From NCBI GenBank assembly GCA_031256715.1, contig JAIRQA010000057.1, forward strand, positions 1 to 41,528: a stretch of 41,528 nt of DNA, given 5' to 3'. This DNA is from Coriobacteriales bacterium. GTDB lineage: Bacteria; Actinomycetota; Coriobacteriia; Coriobacteriales; UBA8131. The notes under the pieces were generated by a model. That model saw only the letters and a program-made list of their open reading frames with translations, did no database searches and had not been told where the DNA came from. Position numbers and translations under genes: made by a program. How positions within the stretch are numbered: the stretch's first letter is position 1; every line of letters begins with the position of its first letter. Positions 8,466-17,335 of the stretch are shown one piece after another.

Positions 8466-9998
8466 ATGCAAAACAAACAGAAGCCTGCTATTATCAAGCG
8501 ACAAGAAGAAGGTAGCGTTGTTATCGATTTTTTTCTTGCAATTGGTATTTTTGGTAATTCTCTTTTTCTGGCATGGATGTTTTTGTTATTTGGCTCAACG
8601 CTATTTTCTCTAAAGCTTATACCAAGTGGCGAGCAAACAATTTTTTTGCATATAGGGTTAACGCTTGGTGTAATTTTTACTTTATGTTTGACGCTAATAT
8701 TTTCTAAAACAGTGTTCAGATTGCGCAATGTTTTGCCTATATTTGCGATATTGTTTTCTGTATCAAATCTTTGGGTTGAGCTCTTTGATATCTTTGGTCA
8801 AGGCTCTTGGCTTTATTACCTTACTTGGCCATGTACAGGCATTGGGTTGGCAATTATGGTTCTAATCTGGAGTGAATTTTCGGCATCACTTAAGGTTGGT
8901 CAAGCTAAGCTTTTCATTGGTCTTTCGGCATGTTTTGCCGCAATTTGGGTTGCAATAGTCTTAATCACAGTTGAACAATTTCGCTATTTTCTGGTTTACG
9001 CCCTTCCTTTTCTTTCGCTTTTAGTAATGATATTTCTTCGCAACTACTATCTCTTTTTTCTTAACCTTGACTTCATAGATGCCAAAACATCACTTTCGCG
9101 CATGCGAATGTCATATAAGCCTGTGCTTTCTACCTTTGGCTGTTCATGCGCACTAAGTTTTGTACTGTCTTGGTTCATTACCTTTAAGTATGATGATATC
9201 GGACTTAATCTAGCTCTAGTACTTTTTTGTCTTGTTGCCGCAATAATTCTTGTTGTAGACACTGTTCGCTGGAAGCGTTTGGGCGAAAACTTTATGGTGC
9301 GTAGCTTCTTGATTTTTGTGGCTATTGGCATGCTGCCATTACTTTTTATCAGCGATGTTGGTAAAGTTGTTTGCTGTGTTATTTTAGTTTGCGGCATGCT
9401 TTATTCTTTGCTGCATAGCATGGGTGCATTATGCGAGCATATTAACATATTCAAACTTTCACCAATGTTCACTTTTGCCTTTGGGCGCGTGTTTAGCTAT
9501 CTTGGGATTCTTGTTGGATTAATAGGAGGATATATTGCCTTTTGGCTTCAGCCATTTGGTGATACAAGTCTTGCCATTGTAACATTCACTTTAATGCTTG
9601 TTGTTGTTGTGGCTACAGTTTTAGTTAAAATGGAGAATAACTATCCCATAAACGACCATGATGTTAATGTTGGCGGTATGTATGCTGTTAAACTTGAGCT
9701 TCACTGTGCGCAAGAAAGTGAAATAAGTGCAACCGAAGATAATGTCGAGAAAACCGAACAGCCTAAGCTTTGGCGACGCAAATGCGAAGGCGTTGCCGCT
9801 GCTTATGGACTAACTCAACGCCAAACAGAAGTATTAGTACTTTTAAGCAAGGGTCGCAATGCAGACTATATCACCAAAGAACTTTTTATCTCGCTGCATA
9901 CCGCAAAAGCTCACATTTACAATATTTACCAAAAGATGGGTGTTCACGGGCGTCAAGATCTTATTGACATAATTGAGCGCGTGCGCATAGACATCTAG
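8466..9998 (+). CDS. Membrane-bound LuxR-family transcriptional regulator (about 12 TM helices plus C-terminal HTH)
   Basis: A 510-aa protein whose first about 390 residues form roughly 12 hydrophobic segments, followed by a polar linker (about 395-435) and a C-terminal LuxR-type helix-turn-helix (about 440-505). The HTH contains the typical LTQRQTEVLVLLSKGRNADY, then FISLHTAKAHIYNIYQKMGVHGRQDLI. The whole architecture is the MFS-like LuxR regulator type that is abundant in Eggerthella-like genomes, usually beside the respiratory enzymes it controls. It starts 4 nt after the stop of the small 4Fe-4S subunit, so it is translated in the same operon as module 1. The membrane part may sense the substrate; this is inference. 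It is the only transcription factor seen in the 12-kb island and might serve all three modules. Confidence 0.9.
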   Translation: MQNKQKPAIIKRQEEGSVVIDFFLAIGIFGNSLFLAWMFLLFGSTLFSLKLIPSGEQTIFLHIGLTLGVIFTLCLTLIFSKTVFRLRNVLPIFAILFSVSNLWVELFDIFGQGSWLYYLTWPCTGIGLAIMVLIWSEFSASLKVGQAKLFIGLSACFAAIWVAIVLITVEQFRYFLVYALPFLSLLVMIFLRNYYLFFLNLDFIDAKTSLSRMRMSYKPVLSTFGCSCALSFVLSWFITFKYDDIGLNLALVLFCLVAAIILVVDTVRWKRLGENFMVRSFLIFVAIGMLPLLFISDVGKVVCCVILVCGMLYSLLHSMGALCEHINIFKLSPMFTFAFGRVFSYLGILVGLIGGYIAFWLQPFGDTSLAIVTFTLMLVVVVATVLVKMENNYPINDHDVNVGGMYAVKLELHCAQESEISATEDNVEKTEQPKLWRRKCEGVAAAYGLTQRQTEVLVLLSKGRNADYITKELFISLHTAKAHIYNIYQKMGVHGRQDLIDIIERVRIDI

Positions 9999-10079
9999 TT
10001 ATGCTCTAATTAATTGTTTGCGCCTTATAAATGCTGGCGCAGACATAATTCGCTGTTTTCAGTTTTCTTTTCTATGAGC

Positions 10080-10116
10080 CATCTATAAGTCATTAAATGT
10101 TTAGGCTCTAAGTACT
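10080..10116 (+). promoter_or_regulatory. Imperfect direct repeat, candidate operator site A
   Basis: This 37-bp segment (CATCTATAAGTCATTAAATG followed by TTTAGGCTCTAAGTACT) matches 10150-10185 at about 80% with one gap, and the core reappears at 5289-5318 before module 1. It is located 225-261 bp before the module 2 start codon. Confidence 0.5.
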
Positions 10117-10149
10117 GCCATTAGCGGCAGTTTCTGAGCCTATGGATAA

Positions 10150-10185
10150 CATCTGTAAGTCCTTAAATCTTGAGGTCTAAGCACT
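10150..10185 (+). promoter_or_regulatory. Imperfect direct repeat, candidate operator site B
   Basis: The second copy of the motif at 10080-10116 (70 bp apart, about seven helical turns, so on the same DNA face). The core TAAGTCCTTAAATCTTGAGG is followed by TCTAAGCACT. It is located 156-191 bp before the module 2 start codon. Confidence 0.5.
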
Positions 10186-10340
10186 CTCTAATGCTTGCAG
10201 TCTTACTTTTCTCTGTTTGCTTAAAGAGTGAAAAACTGGTACGGCGGTATGATGACAAGTTCTAAAGCTAATACTATGCTCTGTTTAATTCTTTTTGCAA
10301 AGGCAACAACAGAAATGAGAATGGAGGAGAGTATACTATT

Positions 10341-12962
10341 ATGTTATTTAACTATCAAGAGTTCCTAGATGGCATCAATCGAGACGCCTATCATGAAGGT
10401 GAGTGGCAGTGGGAGGAGGATGGCTATACTGTAACTCGAACTTATACCTACTCTGCGCCTGGTTGCCACGATTCCTGTGGCGTACTCATGTACACAAAAA
10501 ATGGCAAGCTAGAACGCGTGGAGGGCGATCCTTTAGATCCTTGTGCTAATGGGCGACTATGCATGCGATGCTTAAACTTACCTGAGGGCGTAAATTATGA
10601 ACAGCGCCCCAAACATCCAATGAAAAGGGCGGGAAAACGCGGCGAGAATAAATGGACAGAGATTAGTTGGGAAGAAGCGTTAGAGACAATTGCCACTTGG
10701 ATTCGTGTGAATATAGACGAGGCGGGATTAGGACGCGAGTCTATTTTTGTTAACCATGGCACAGGGCGCAACATCTCGTCTTGGGTGCCTTTTTTGGGCG
10801 GTGCCTGTCTTGGAACACCAAACATTGGAGCTATAGGTTTTTCTGGCTATTCTTGTTATTTGCCACGTACTTGTGGCACGGCTGCTGGTATTGGTGACTT
10901 TCCTATAGTGGACGCCTCTGAGACTCATGAGGATCGTTACAATAACCCAGAGTGGTTACCACCAGAAGTCATAGTTATCTGGGGCTGTGAGCCTCTTAAG
11001 TCTAATGCTGATGGTTTTTTAGGGCACTGGCTTAATGTTTGTTTGCAGATGGGTTCTAAGCTCGTTGTTATCGATCCACAACTTACATGGTTAGGCGCAA
11101 AGGCAGACTTTTGGCTGCCTTTGCGTCCGGGTACAGATCTTGCACTTGCTTTGGCTTGGCTTAATGTTATTACGACCGAGGAGCTAGAAGATAAGGAGTT
11201 TATCGAGCTTTGGTGTGCCTACTATGATGAACTTAAAGAACATGTTGCTCAGTTCACTCCAGAATGGGCTGCAGAGATTTGTCAGATTGATGCCGAGCTA
11301 ATTCGTAAATCGGCTCGTTTTTATGCTAAGGCTTCGCGAGGTGCCATACAGTGGGGGCTTGCCTTTGATACGCAAGTAGATTCTATTCAGCTATGTCAAA
11401 CAGTAAGCAATCTCATGAGTGTCTGCGGAAATATTGACAAGCCTGGAACAAATATTTTAGTACGTAATGGTTTCGAGATTAATCCTGGCTATGCGACTGC
11501 TCAGCTATATTGCCCAGAAGAAACATTTGCAAAGAAACTAACTGTAGACCTCGTGCATCCAAATTGTGTTCAGTTTATAGGTATGGCAGACTGTGATGCG
11601 GTTAACCGTGCATTTGAGTCTGGCAGGCCTTACCCTATAAAAATGTTTTGGTCTCAAGGGTCAAATGGCATTACTTGCTCGGCAACTGCATCGGGGCGAG
11701 TCTTTAAAATGCTCCAGAATATAGAGTTCTGTGTAGTGGCCGACCCTTACTTAACACCAACAGCAGTTGCCTTTGCAGACATATTTTTGCCACTTAAAAC
11801 GACTGCCGAACGCGATTCGATGCGTGTTTGGTGGACACCATTGCGCGCCATGAAAGGTGTTAGCGAATGGTACGATGCAAAAAGTGACGAGGAGCTTGTT
11901 ATAGCGCTTGGCTTAAAACTTAACCCGGAATTGTTTCAGAAGCGTTGGCCAACAATGGATGCTTTAAAACAAGACTATCTAGATACAGGTTTTAATATCT
12001 ACGATGAACAGACTGGCAAAAGCTATCGTAGCGCCGGCAGATCTAAAGCAGGTCGCATAGAGGTAGCTGATGCTCACACTAACTACTATCACAAACACAA
12101 AGATAACGGCGATGGCACCTATGATAATTTAGTGCAACGCGGTGGATATGAGTATGATGATTTTTGTGCTACGTATCGCAAATATGAAAAGGGGATGCTT
12201 AGACCTGATGGAAGTCCAGGATTTGCCACTCCTACCGGTCGCATTGAACTTGTGCCTTTTATCACTTTTGGAGCGTGGGGCATAGAGCCTTATGCCACAC
12301 ATCGTGAAAGCATTAGTGCGACACGCTGGCTTAATGATGCAGAATATAAAGCTAAGTATCCATTTATTTGTATTAATGGCACGCGTTCATATGAGTTTTT
12401 TCATTCAGAAAATCGTCAACAAAAGACAATGCGCGAGTTCCATCCTTGGCCGCTTGTAAAAGTGAGCTCCCAGACAGCAAAGGAATATGGAATCAGCGAT
12501 GGTGATTGGCTTTGGCTTGAAAATAGCGAAGGGCGGTGTAGACAAAAGGCAGTTATAGACCCCACACTTAACCCAAATTATGTTCACGCCGAACATGGTT
12601 GGTGGTTTCCAGAGGCTAAGCCTGAATTTCCACATCTATTTGATAGCTTCGAGTGTAATATTAACAACCTTACGCATTCTTACGAGACAGGCCCTGGCGG
12701 TATAGGTAATCCTCTAAAAAGCATCTGCTGTCGCATATACAAATGTACAAAAGAAAACATGTCCCCAACACCAGGTGAGGTCATAACCAAGCTAAATGGC
12801 TATCGTAATAACTTTATAGCATGCGAACCCTTTGCTCGCGATTTAGCGTATGACTCTACATGCAACATAAATAAAGATGTCATCAAAGACACACCATTAG
12901 CTGATGTTTTTGGCGATGGCAGTTCTTTAGATACTATTTATGGCAACAAGAAAGGGGAATAA
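10341..12962 (+). CDS. Molybdopterin oxidoreductase, DMSO reductase superfamily, soluble dehydroxylase-like (module 2 large subunit)
   Basis: An 873-aa paralogue of the enzyme at 5511-7934, with the same marks: cluster cysteines C42, C46, C74 and C77 (GCHDSCG, GRLCMRC), C172 in GYSCYLPR as the likely Mo-ligand position, WGCEPLKSNADGFLGHW, EFFHSENRQ and HAEHGWWFPE. It is longer than its sibling mainly through an insertion (about 545-600, containing YYHKHKDNGDGTY) and a C-terminal extension of about 35 residues. There is no export signal, so it is cytoplasmic. GGAGGAG lies 11 nt before the ATG. The partner 4Fe-4S gene starts 1 nt after the stop, so the two are clearly co-translated; an MFS transporter follows. 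Two candidate operator repeats lie upstream. The reaction is probably a reductive or hydroxyl-transfer step on a small aromatic or unsaturated molecule; the substrate is unknown. Confidence 0.88.
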   Translation: MLFNYQEFLDGINRDAYHEGEWQWEEDGYTVTRTYTYSAPGCHDSCGVLMYTKNGKLERVEGDPLDPCANGRLCMRCLNLPEGVNYEQRPKHPMKRAGKRGENKWTEISWEEALETIATWIRVNIDEAGLGRESIFVNHGTGRNISSWVPFLGGACLGTPNIGAIGFSGYSCYLPRTCGTAAGIGDFPIVDASETHEDRYNNPEWLPPEVIVIWGCEPLKSNADGFLGHWLNVCLQMGSKLVVIDPQLTWLGAKADFWLPLRPGTDLALALAWLNVITTEELEDKEFIELWCAYYDELKEHVAQFTPEWAAEICQIDAELIRKSARFYAKASRGAIQWGLAFDTQVDSIQLCQTVSNLMSVCGNIDKPGTNILVRNGFEINPGYATAQLYCPEETFAKKLTVDLVHPNCVQFIGMADCDAVNRAFESGRPYPIKMFWSQGSNGITCSATASGRVFKMLQNIEFCVVADPYLTPTAVAFADIFLPLKTTAERDSMRVWWTPLRAMKGVSEWYDAKSDEELVIALGLKLNPELFQKRWPTMDALKQDYLDTGFNIYDEQTGKSYRSAGRSKAGRIEVADAHTNYYHKHKDNGDGTYDNLVQRGGYEYDDFCATYRKYEKGMLRPDGSPGFATPTGRIELVPFITFGAWGIEPYATHRESISATRWLNDAEYKAKYPFICINGTRSYEFFHSENRQQKTMREFHPWPLVKVSSQTAKEYGISDGDWLWLENSEGRCRQKAVIDPTLNPNYVHAEHGWWFPEAKPEFPHLFDSFECNINNLTHSYETGPGGIGNPLKSICCRIYKCTKENMSPTPGEVITKLNGYRNNFIACEPFARDLAYDSTCNINKDVIKDTPLADVFGDGSSLDTIYGNKKGE

Positions 12963-12963
12963 G

Positions 12964-13317
12964 ATGACCAAAGGAATATTAATAAACTATGAGTTTTGTA
13001 CTGGTTGCCATAGTTGCGAGGTTGCATGCAAAAAAGAGTTAGGGCTTGATTTTGGTGAGTTTGGTATTAAATTAGAACAGGTTGGCCCTTACAAATATCA
13101 GACAGGCGATTTGAGCGAAAAGTGGGAGTGGACTTACCTGCCAGTTCTAACAAAGGCCTGCACTATGTGCGAAGATCGGGTGAAGACTGGCAAAATGCCT
13201 GCTTGTGTTCAGCATTGTCAAGCATGGTGTATGTATTTTGGTGACGTTGAAGATTTGGCAAGGAAAATCGATGGAAGTTCCCGCTGTGCATTGATGACTG
13301 GTGCAGTGACAAGTTAG
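12964..13317 (+). CDS. Small 4Fe-4S electron-transfer subunit (module 2)
   Basis: A 117-aa ferredoxin-like partner of the molybdoenzyme just upstream, closely similar to the module 1 protein. Cluster cysteines are C12, C15, C18 and C22 (CTGCHSCEVAC) and C66, C69, C81 and C85, with the extra C89 in CQAWCMYFG. The start is ATG 12964, 1 nt after the upstream TAA, with the G-rich end of the upstream gene (AAGGGGA) as ribosome site. An upstream in-frame ATG (12940) would overlap the preceding gene and is disfavoured because homologous residues begin at MTKGILINYEF. No signal peptide. Confidence 0.9.
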   Translation: MTKGILINYEFCTGCHSCEVACKKELGLDFGEFGIKLEQVGPYKYQTGDLSEKWEWTYLPVLTKACTMCEDRVKTGKMPACVQHCQAWCMYFGDVEDLARKIDGSSRCALMTGAVTS

Positions 13318-13388
13318 CATTAGCATGTAAGCAGAGATTTTCTCGACATAAAAAAAGATAAACAACAACAGGGAAGGATTCATAAAAA

Positions 13389-14753
13389 ATGGAGAAAAAA
13401 GCAGGACTGCATAAAGCGTATTTTGTTTTCTTTGGTATTTGTTTAATGATGGCTGGAGGCATGGGTTTGGTGCTTAATGTAGTTGGGAACTTTTTTGCGC
13501 CTATTGCCCAACAGGCATTTGGTATGGACGTTATTGGCGTTAAACCAGATGGCACAGATCTTTTGGCATTTGAACCACATATGACAGAGGTTACATTAAT
13601 AATGACGGTATACTCTTATGTCATGTTCTTTTGGTTACCTTTTGCCGGCAGGCTTTTTGGCAAGGTTGATGGACGTATTCTTTTTGGCGTTGCAGGTATT
13701 GTTTGTGCGTTATCAACGGCTTTAATGGGGTTATATCCAAATACTGTTGATAACCACAACATGCTTTTATTTTATGCTTCTGCTGTGGGCTGGGGTTTAG
13801 CAGGTCCAATACTTTGGCTAGTTGGGCCTTCAGTGTTAATTAACAATTGGTTTGCCCCACATAAGGCGGGAAAGATGTTGGGTATCGCCTCTGCCTTTAC
13901 TGGCGTCGGTGCGTTTTGCTGGTCGCCGCTTTTTGGTTACATTATTAATCCTGTCGCTCGCGGCGGATCGGGCATTGGTTATCAGACAGGCTTTCTTATA
14001 GAAGCTGCACTTGTGGTAATCCTTATTGTTTTACCGGCAATCTTCTTGTTTAGGACTCATCCTAAAGACCTTGGGTTGAAACCTTGCGGTGCCGATGATC
14101 CTCAAGAGGTAAAGGATAAGGTAAAAGTTGATAGTTTGGGTGGGCTTGGGCCAAAGGCAGCTTTGGCTACTGCAGCCTTCTATCTGATTTTTATTGCTGC
14201 TTGTATCATTTCTCTTGGTGGTGGCTATAAATCTACCATGCCAACGATGGTTGCTCAAACTTTCCCAGATATTACTGCTGTTGGCGCGCTATTGATATCA
14301 GCAGCAGCAGTTGGCAATGTGCTTGGCAAGATTTTCTTGGGATTTGCTGTAGACAAGATTGGTATTGTTGCCGCACTTGTAGTTTTCGTTGTGCTAGCAA
14401 TGATAGGTTTTATTTGTCTTGCATTTAGCGGTGGTACTGAAGCAATTTTGCTTGTAGGTGCCTTTGGTATAGGCACATCAGATGCTTTAATGTCTGTGGG
14501 ATTGCCATTAACTACTCGCACCGTATTTGGCTTAAAGCATTATGCAAAGATTTATTCTTTCCTTAATATGGGCATTGCGGTTCTTGGCGGACTTGGTGCG
14601 GTTATGGTTACCACACTGGCAAACAATATCTTTGTTAGTAACTACCAACCAGGATACCTGATTGGCTTGGGTGGCTTTGTTATTGTTGGTACATGCCTTG
14701 TGCTCGCGCTAATTAACGCCAAAAGTTTTAGAAAGAAATGGGAAGATGATTAG
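13389..14753 (+). CDS. MFS transporter
   Basis: A 454-aa major facilitator protein with 12 predicted hydrophobic segments and a central cytoplasmic loop (about 218-245, rich in K, D and E). The layout and the N-terminal GICLMMAGGMGLVLNVVGNF segment resemble the oxalate/formate antiporter-like (OFA) and related MFS groups found beside dehydroxylase genes in gut Eggerthellales. It lies between the module 2 small subunit (71 bp upstream) and module 3 (47 bp downstream), so it is probably co-expressed with both. A soluble cytoplasmic reductase needs its substrate brought in and product removed, which this transporter could do. A GGGAAGGA ribosome site precedes the ATG. The substrate cannot be read from sequence. 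Confidence 0.88.
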   Translation: MEKKAGLHKAYFVFFGICLMMAGGMGLVLNVVGNFFAPIAQQAFGMDVIGVKPDGTDLLAFEPHMTEVTLIMTVYSYVMFFWLPFAGRLFGKVDGRILFGVAGIVCALSTALMGLYPNTVDNHNMLLFYASAVGWGLAGPILWLVGPSVLINNWFAPHKAGKMLGIASAFTGVGAFCWSPLFGYIINPVARGGSGIGYQTGFLIEAALVVILIVLPAIFLFRTHPKDLGLKPCGADDPQEVKDKVKVDSLGGLGPKAALATAAFYLIFIAACIISLGGGYKSTMPTMVAQTFPDITAVGALLISAAAVGNVLGKIFLGFAVDKIGIVAALVVFVVLAMIGFICLAFSGGTEAILLVGAFGIGTSDALMSVGLPLTTRTVFGLKHYAKIYSFLNMGIAVLGGLGAVMVTTLANNIFVSNYQPGYLIGLGGFVIVGTCLVLALINAKSFRKKWEDD

Positions 14754-14800
14754 CATTAGGCTTAAGCTAAGAACCAATCAATTTTTTATAAGGAGTGCTT

Positions 14801-17335
14801 GTGAAAAGTGCAATGCAATACAAAAACGATCTTGGTAAGCCGTGGCGTTATAACGAGGATGAGTTTGAAGTTATACGTACTTCTATGTGGTCGCCACCAG
14901 GGTGTCACCCAGTAGGTTGTGGCTTAAAACTATACGTGAAAGATGGTGTCTTAGATCATGTGGAGGGCGATGAAAATCATCCGGTAACCAAAGGGCGACT
15001 TTGCCCGCGTTGTTTGGCACTTAAAGATTATGTTTACAATCCTAGTAGAATTATTTATCCGATGCAACGCGATCCGGCAGATCGTGGTAAAGCAGACAAA
15101 TGGCAACGCTGTAGTTGGGAGGATGCCTTTGCGCTAATTAAAGAAAAGCGGGACTATCTTGCTGCAACATATGGACCGGAATGCATGGCGGTGCTTTCTG
15201 GAACTGGTCGAAGTGGCGGCATTATGGTTTCTGATATGGCTCAGGCAGTACTAGGAACTCCAAATGCATGTTATACACAGTCTGGCTACGCATGCTATCA
15301 GCCTCGTTCTGCTGCATGTTCACATGTACTTGGAGCCTATTATCCAGAGATTGACTATGCTGGTGGCTTAGAGGAAACCTATGACAATCCAGAATTTGTA
15401 GTTCCGGAAGTAATTGTAGTTTGGGGAAAAGAGCCGTTGCCATCTAATGGTGATGGTCTATGGGGGCATGCTGTTATAGACATGATGAAACGAGGTGCAA
15501 AATTAATTAGCGTAGATCCGCGTGTGAATTGGCTCTCATGTCGCTCGACTGTGCAATGTCGCTTGCGCCCTGGTACTGACACTGCGCTGGCAATGGCTTG
15601 GCTTTGGGTCATTATTAATGAAGAGCTATATGACAAGGAATTTGTAGATAAGTGGTGCTATGGTTTTGAAGAATTTGCTGCTCGCATTAATGATCCAGAA
15701 AAAGGCATGACTCCCAATAAGGCAGCCGAAATATGCGATATACCTGTAGATGTTATTTATGAAGCAGCACGCCTTTATGCTAAAGCAAAGCCCGCATCTA
15801 TTGCTTGGGGACTTGCTTTGGATCAGAATCAAAATGGCAATCAGGCGGGGCATTGCCTACTTGCATTGATGTCAATCACAGGAAACGTAGATATACCAGG
15901 CGGTCAGATCATTGCCGAGATTGATCCAGCACCAGGTGTTGCCATTGATGCTAAGTCGCAGGCAGCAGCTTTAGCTGATTTAAAGAAGGCTGCTTTTAGC
16001 GCTGATGTTAAGTCTGATAATGTGTCAAAAGATCTGTTAGATGATAGTTTAACGACAACACGCATGGAAGTTAACCTAGACAAAGCAGATGCAGCATCGG
16101 ATAAAAGCACAGCAGAAGATGCCGCCAGACCAACACGCAGAATAGGTTGGGATGCGCTTTCTGATGAACTAAAGCAAAAAACTATTGGCATGAAGGAATA
16201 TCCGATGTATGTTAATAACATTCGCAATGCACATGCCGATCGTATGTTTGATGCAGTGACAACAGGGGATCCATATCCTATACGTATGGCATGGATACAA
16301 TCTACAAATCTATTGGCACCTACATGTTCTGCAGAAAGCGATAAATGGTATCAAGGCTTGCTCAAGTGCGAGTTTAATTTTGCGACTGACCTTTTTATGA
16401 CTCCTTCTGTGCAAGGGCTTTGCGATTTGTTTTTGCCTTTATCAACTTGTGCCGAGAAAAACGATGTCTCTATGACACATTATTTTGGCTCGCCTGTTAC
16501 CATTGGTGCGATAAACAAGGCAATAGATGTTGGCGAGACAAAAAGTGATGCTCAAATAATGATTGAGTTAGGAGCATATTTACAGAGCAAGGCCTTGGAG
16601 GGCATGTTTATAGATGCCGAAGACTTTCTTAACCAGCGTCGTGCTAATGTTGCAAAAATGAGCTGGGCGAAACTAGCGCAAAAAGTAAACTTTCAGCGAG
16701 GTGTAAATTATCGCAAATATGAAACCGGCAGGCTGCGCCCTGATCGTTTGCCCGGCTTTCTTACGCCTACAGGGCGAATTGAACTATGGTCAACTGCCTT
16801 TGCCGCCAATGGCGAAGACCCATTGCCATATTACTCAGAGCCTGCATTCTCGCCATATTCATCGCCTGAGCTTGCAAAAAAGTATCCCTTCATCTTAACT
16901 ACTGGAGCTAGAACATATGCGTTCTTTCATAGCGAGCATCGTCAGATTCCTATCCTGCGCGAGCTTAATCCCGATGCGATGATAGAAATACACCCGGCAG
17001 ATGCAGCAGAATTAGGAATAGCTTCTGGTCAGTGGGTAGAGATTGCAAACGATTTTGGTAAAGCAAAATTTAAAGCAAAACTATCGCCAATTGTAAAGCG
17101 CGGTGTTGTTCAGGCTCAACATGGTTGGTGGTTCCCAGAACAAGATGGTAACGCTCCAAATCTTTATGGTGTATTTCAAAGCAATTGTAATACTATGATA
17201 GCTAATCACTATAATAGTAAGCTAGGATATGGAGCACCATATAAATGCAATATTTGTTCTGTTGTGCCACTTAAAGAAAGCTATGATACCAACATGTCTG
17301 TTGTAGACTCTAAGTTTGGAAAGCTGGTAATCTAA
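14801..17335 (+). CDS. Molybdopterin oxidoreductase, DMSO reductase superfamily (module 3 large subunit, divergent paralogue)
   Basis: An 844-aa paralogue, more distant from the first two. Cluster cysteines are C35, C40, C68 and C71, so the first spacing is Cx4C (GCHPVGCG) rather than Cx3C. C165 in GYACYQPR is the likely Mo-ligand position. It keeps WGKEPLPSNGDGLWGH, FFHSEHRQIP and HGWWFPEQDGNAPN, but has AQHGWW for AEHGWW. A charged, alanine-rich insertion of about 60 residues (about 395-455, e.g. DKADAASDKSTAEDAARP) is absent from the other two. The GTG start at 14801 is favoured by AGGAG 5 nt upstream; GTG 14795 overlaps that site and ATG 14813 is too far from it. There is no signal peptide. 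The stop overlaps the ATG of its small subunit by 1 nt. Substrate unknown and probably different from that of modules 1 and 2. Confidence 0.87.
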   Translation: MKSAMQYKNDLGKPWRYNEDEFEVIRTSMWSPPGCHPVGCGLKLYVKDGVLDHVEGDENHPVTKGRLCPRCLALKDYVYNPSRIIYPMQRDPADRGKADKWQRCSWEDAFALIKEKRDYLAATYGPECMAVLSGTGRSGGIMVSDMAQAVLGTPNACYTQSGYACYQPRSAACSHVLGAYYPEIDYAGGLEETYDNPEFVVPEVIVVWGKEPLPSNGDGLWGHAVIDMMKRGAKLISVDPRVNWLSCRSTVQCRLRPGTDTALAMAWLWVIINEELYDKEFVDKWCYGFEEFAARINDPEKGMTPNKAAEICDIPVDVIYEAARLYAKAKPASIAWGLALDQNQNGNQAGHCLLALMSITGNVDIPGGQIIAEIDPAPGVAIDAKSQAAALADLKKAAFSADVKSDNVSKDLLDDSLTTTRMEVNLDKADAASDKSTAEDAARPTRRIGWDALSDELKQKTIGMKEYPMYVNNIRNAHADRMFDAVTTGDPYPIRMAWIQSTNLLAPTCSAESDKWYQGLLKCEFNFATDLFMTPSVQGLCDLFLPLSTCAEKNDVSMTHYFGSPVTIGAINKAIDVGETKSDAQIMIELGAYLQSKALEGMFIDAEDFLNQRRANVAKMSWAKLAQKVNFQRGVNYRKYETGRLRPDRLPGFLTPTGRIELWSTAFAANGEDPLPYYSEPAFSPYSSPELAKKYPFILTTGARTYAFFHSEHRQIPILRELNPDAMIEIHPADAAELGIASGQWVEIANDFGKAKFKAKLSPIVKRGVVQAQHGWWFPEQDGNAPNLYGVFQSNCNTMIANHYNSKLGYGAPYKCNICSVVPLKESYDTNMSVVDSKFGKLVI

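Larger units (their letters stand above)
9999..10340 (+). other. 342-bp spacer between the regulator gene and module 2
   Basis: There is no ORF. Just after the regulator stop is a hairpin TGCGCC (10019-10024) / GGCGCA (10036-10041) with an 11-nt loop. A second, ACTGCC (10114-10119) / GGCAGT (10126-10131), sits between the two operator-like repeats. Either could end the upstream transcript, though neither has a clear U-tract. A GGAGGAG ribosome site (10323-10329) precedes module 2. A TATGAT at 10248-10253 could be a -10 box, without a clear -35. Confidence 0.5.

Noticed and set aside
5511-17335. Formate dehydrogenase with selenocysteine, or periplasmic nitrate reductase
   Set aside because: No in-frame TGA is present, a cysteine codon stands at the likely metal-ligand site of all three, there are no Tat signals, and the HGWWFPE/FFHSExRQ motifs and two-cluster small subunits fit a different branch.
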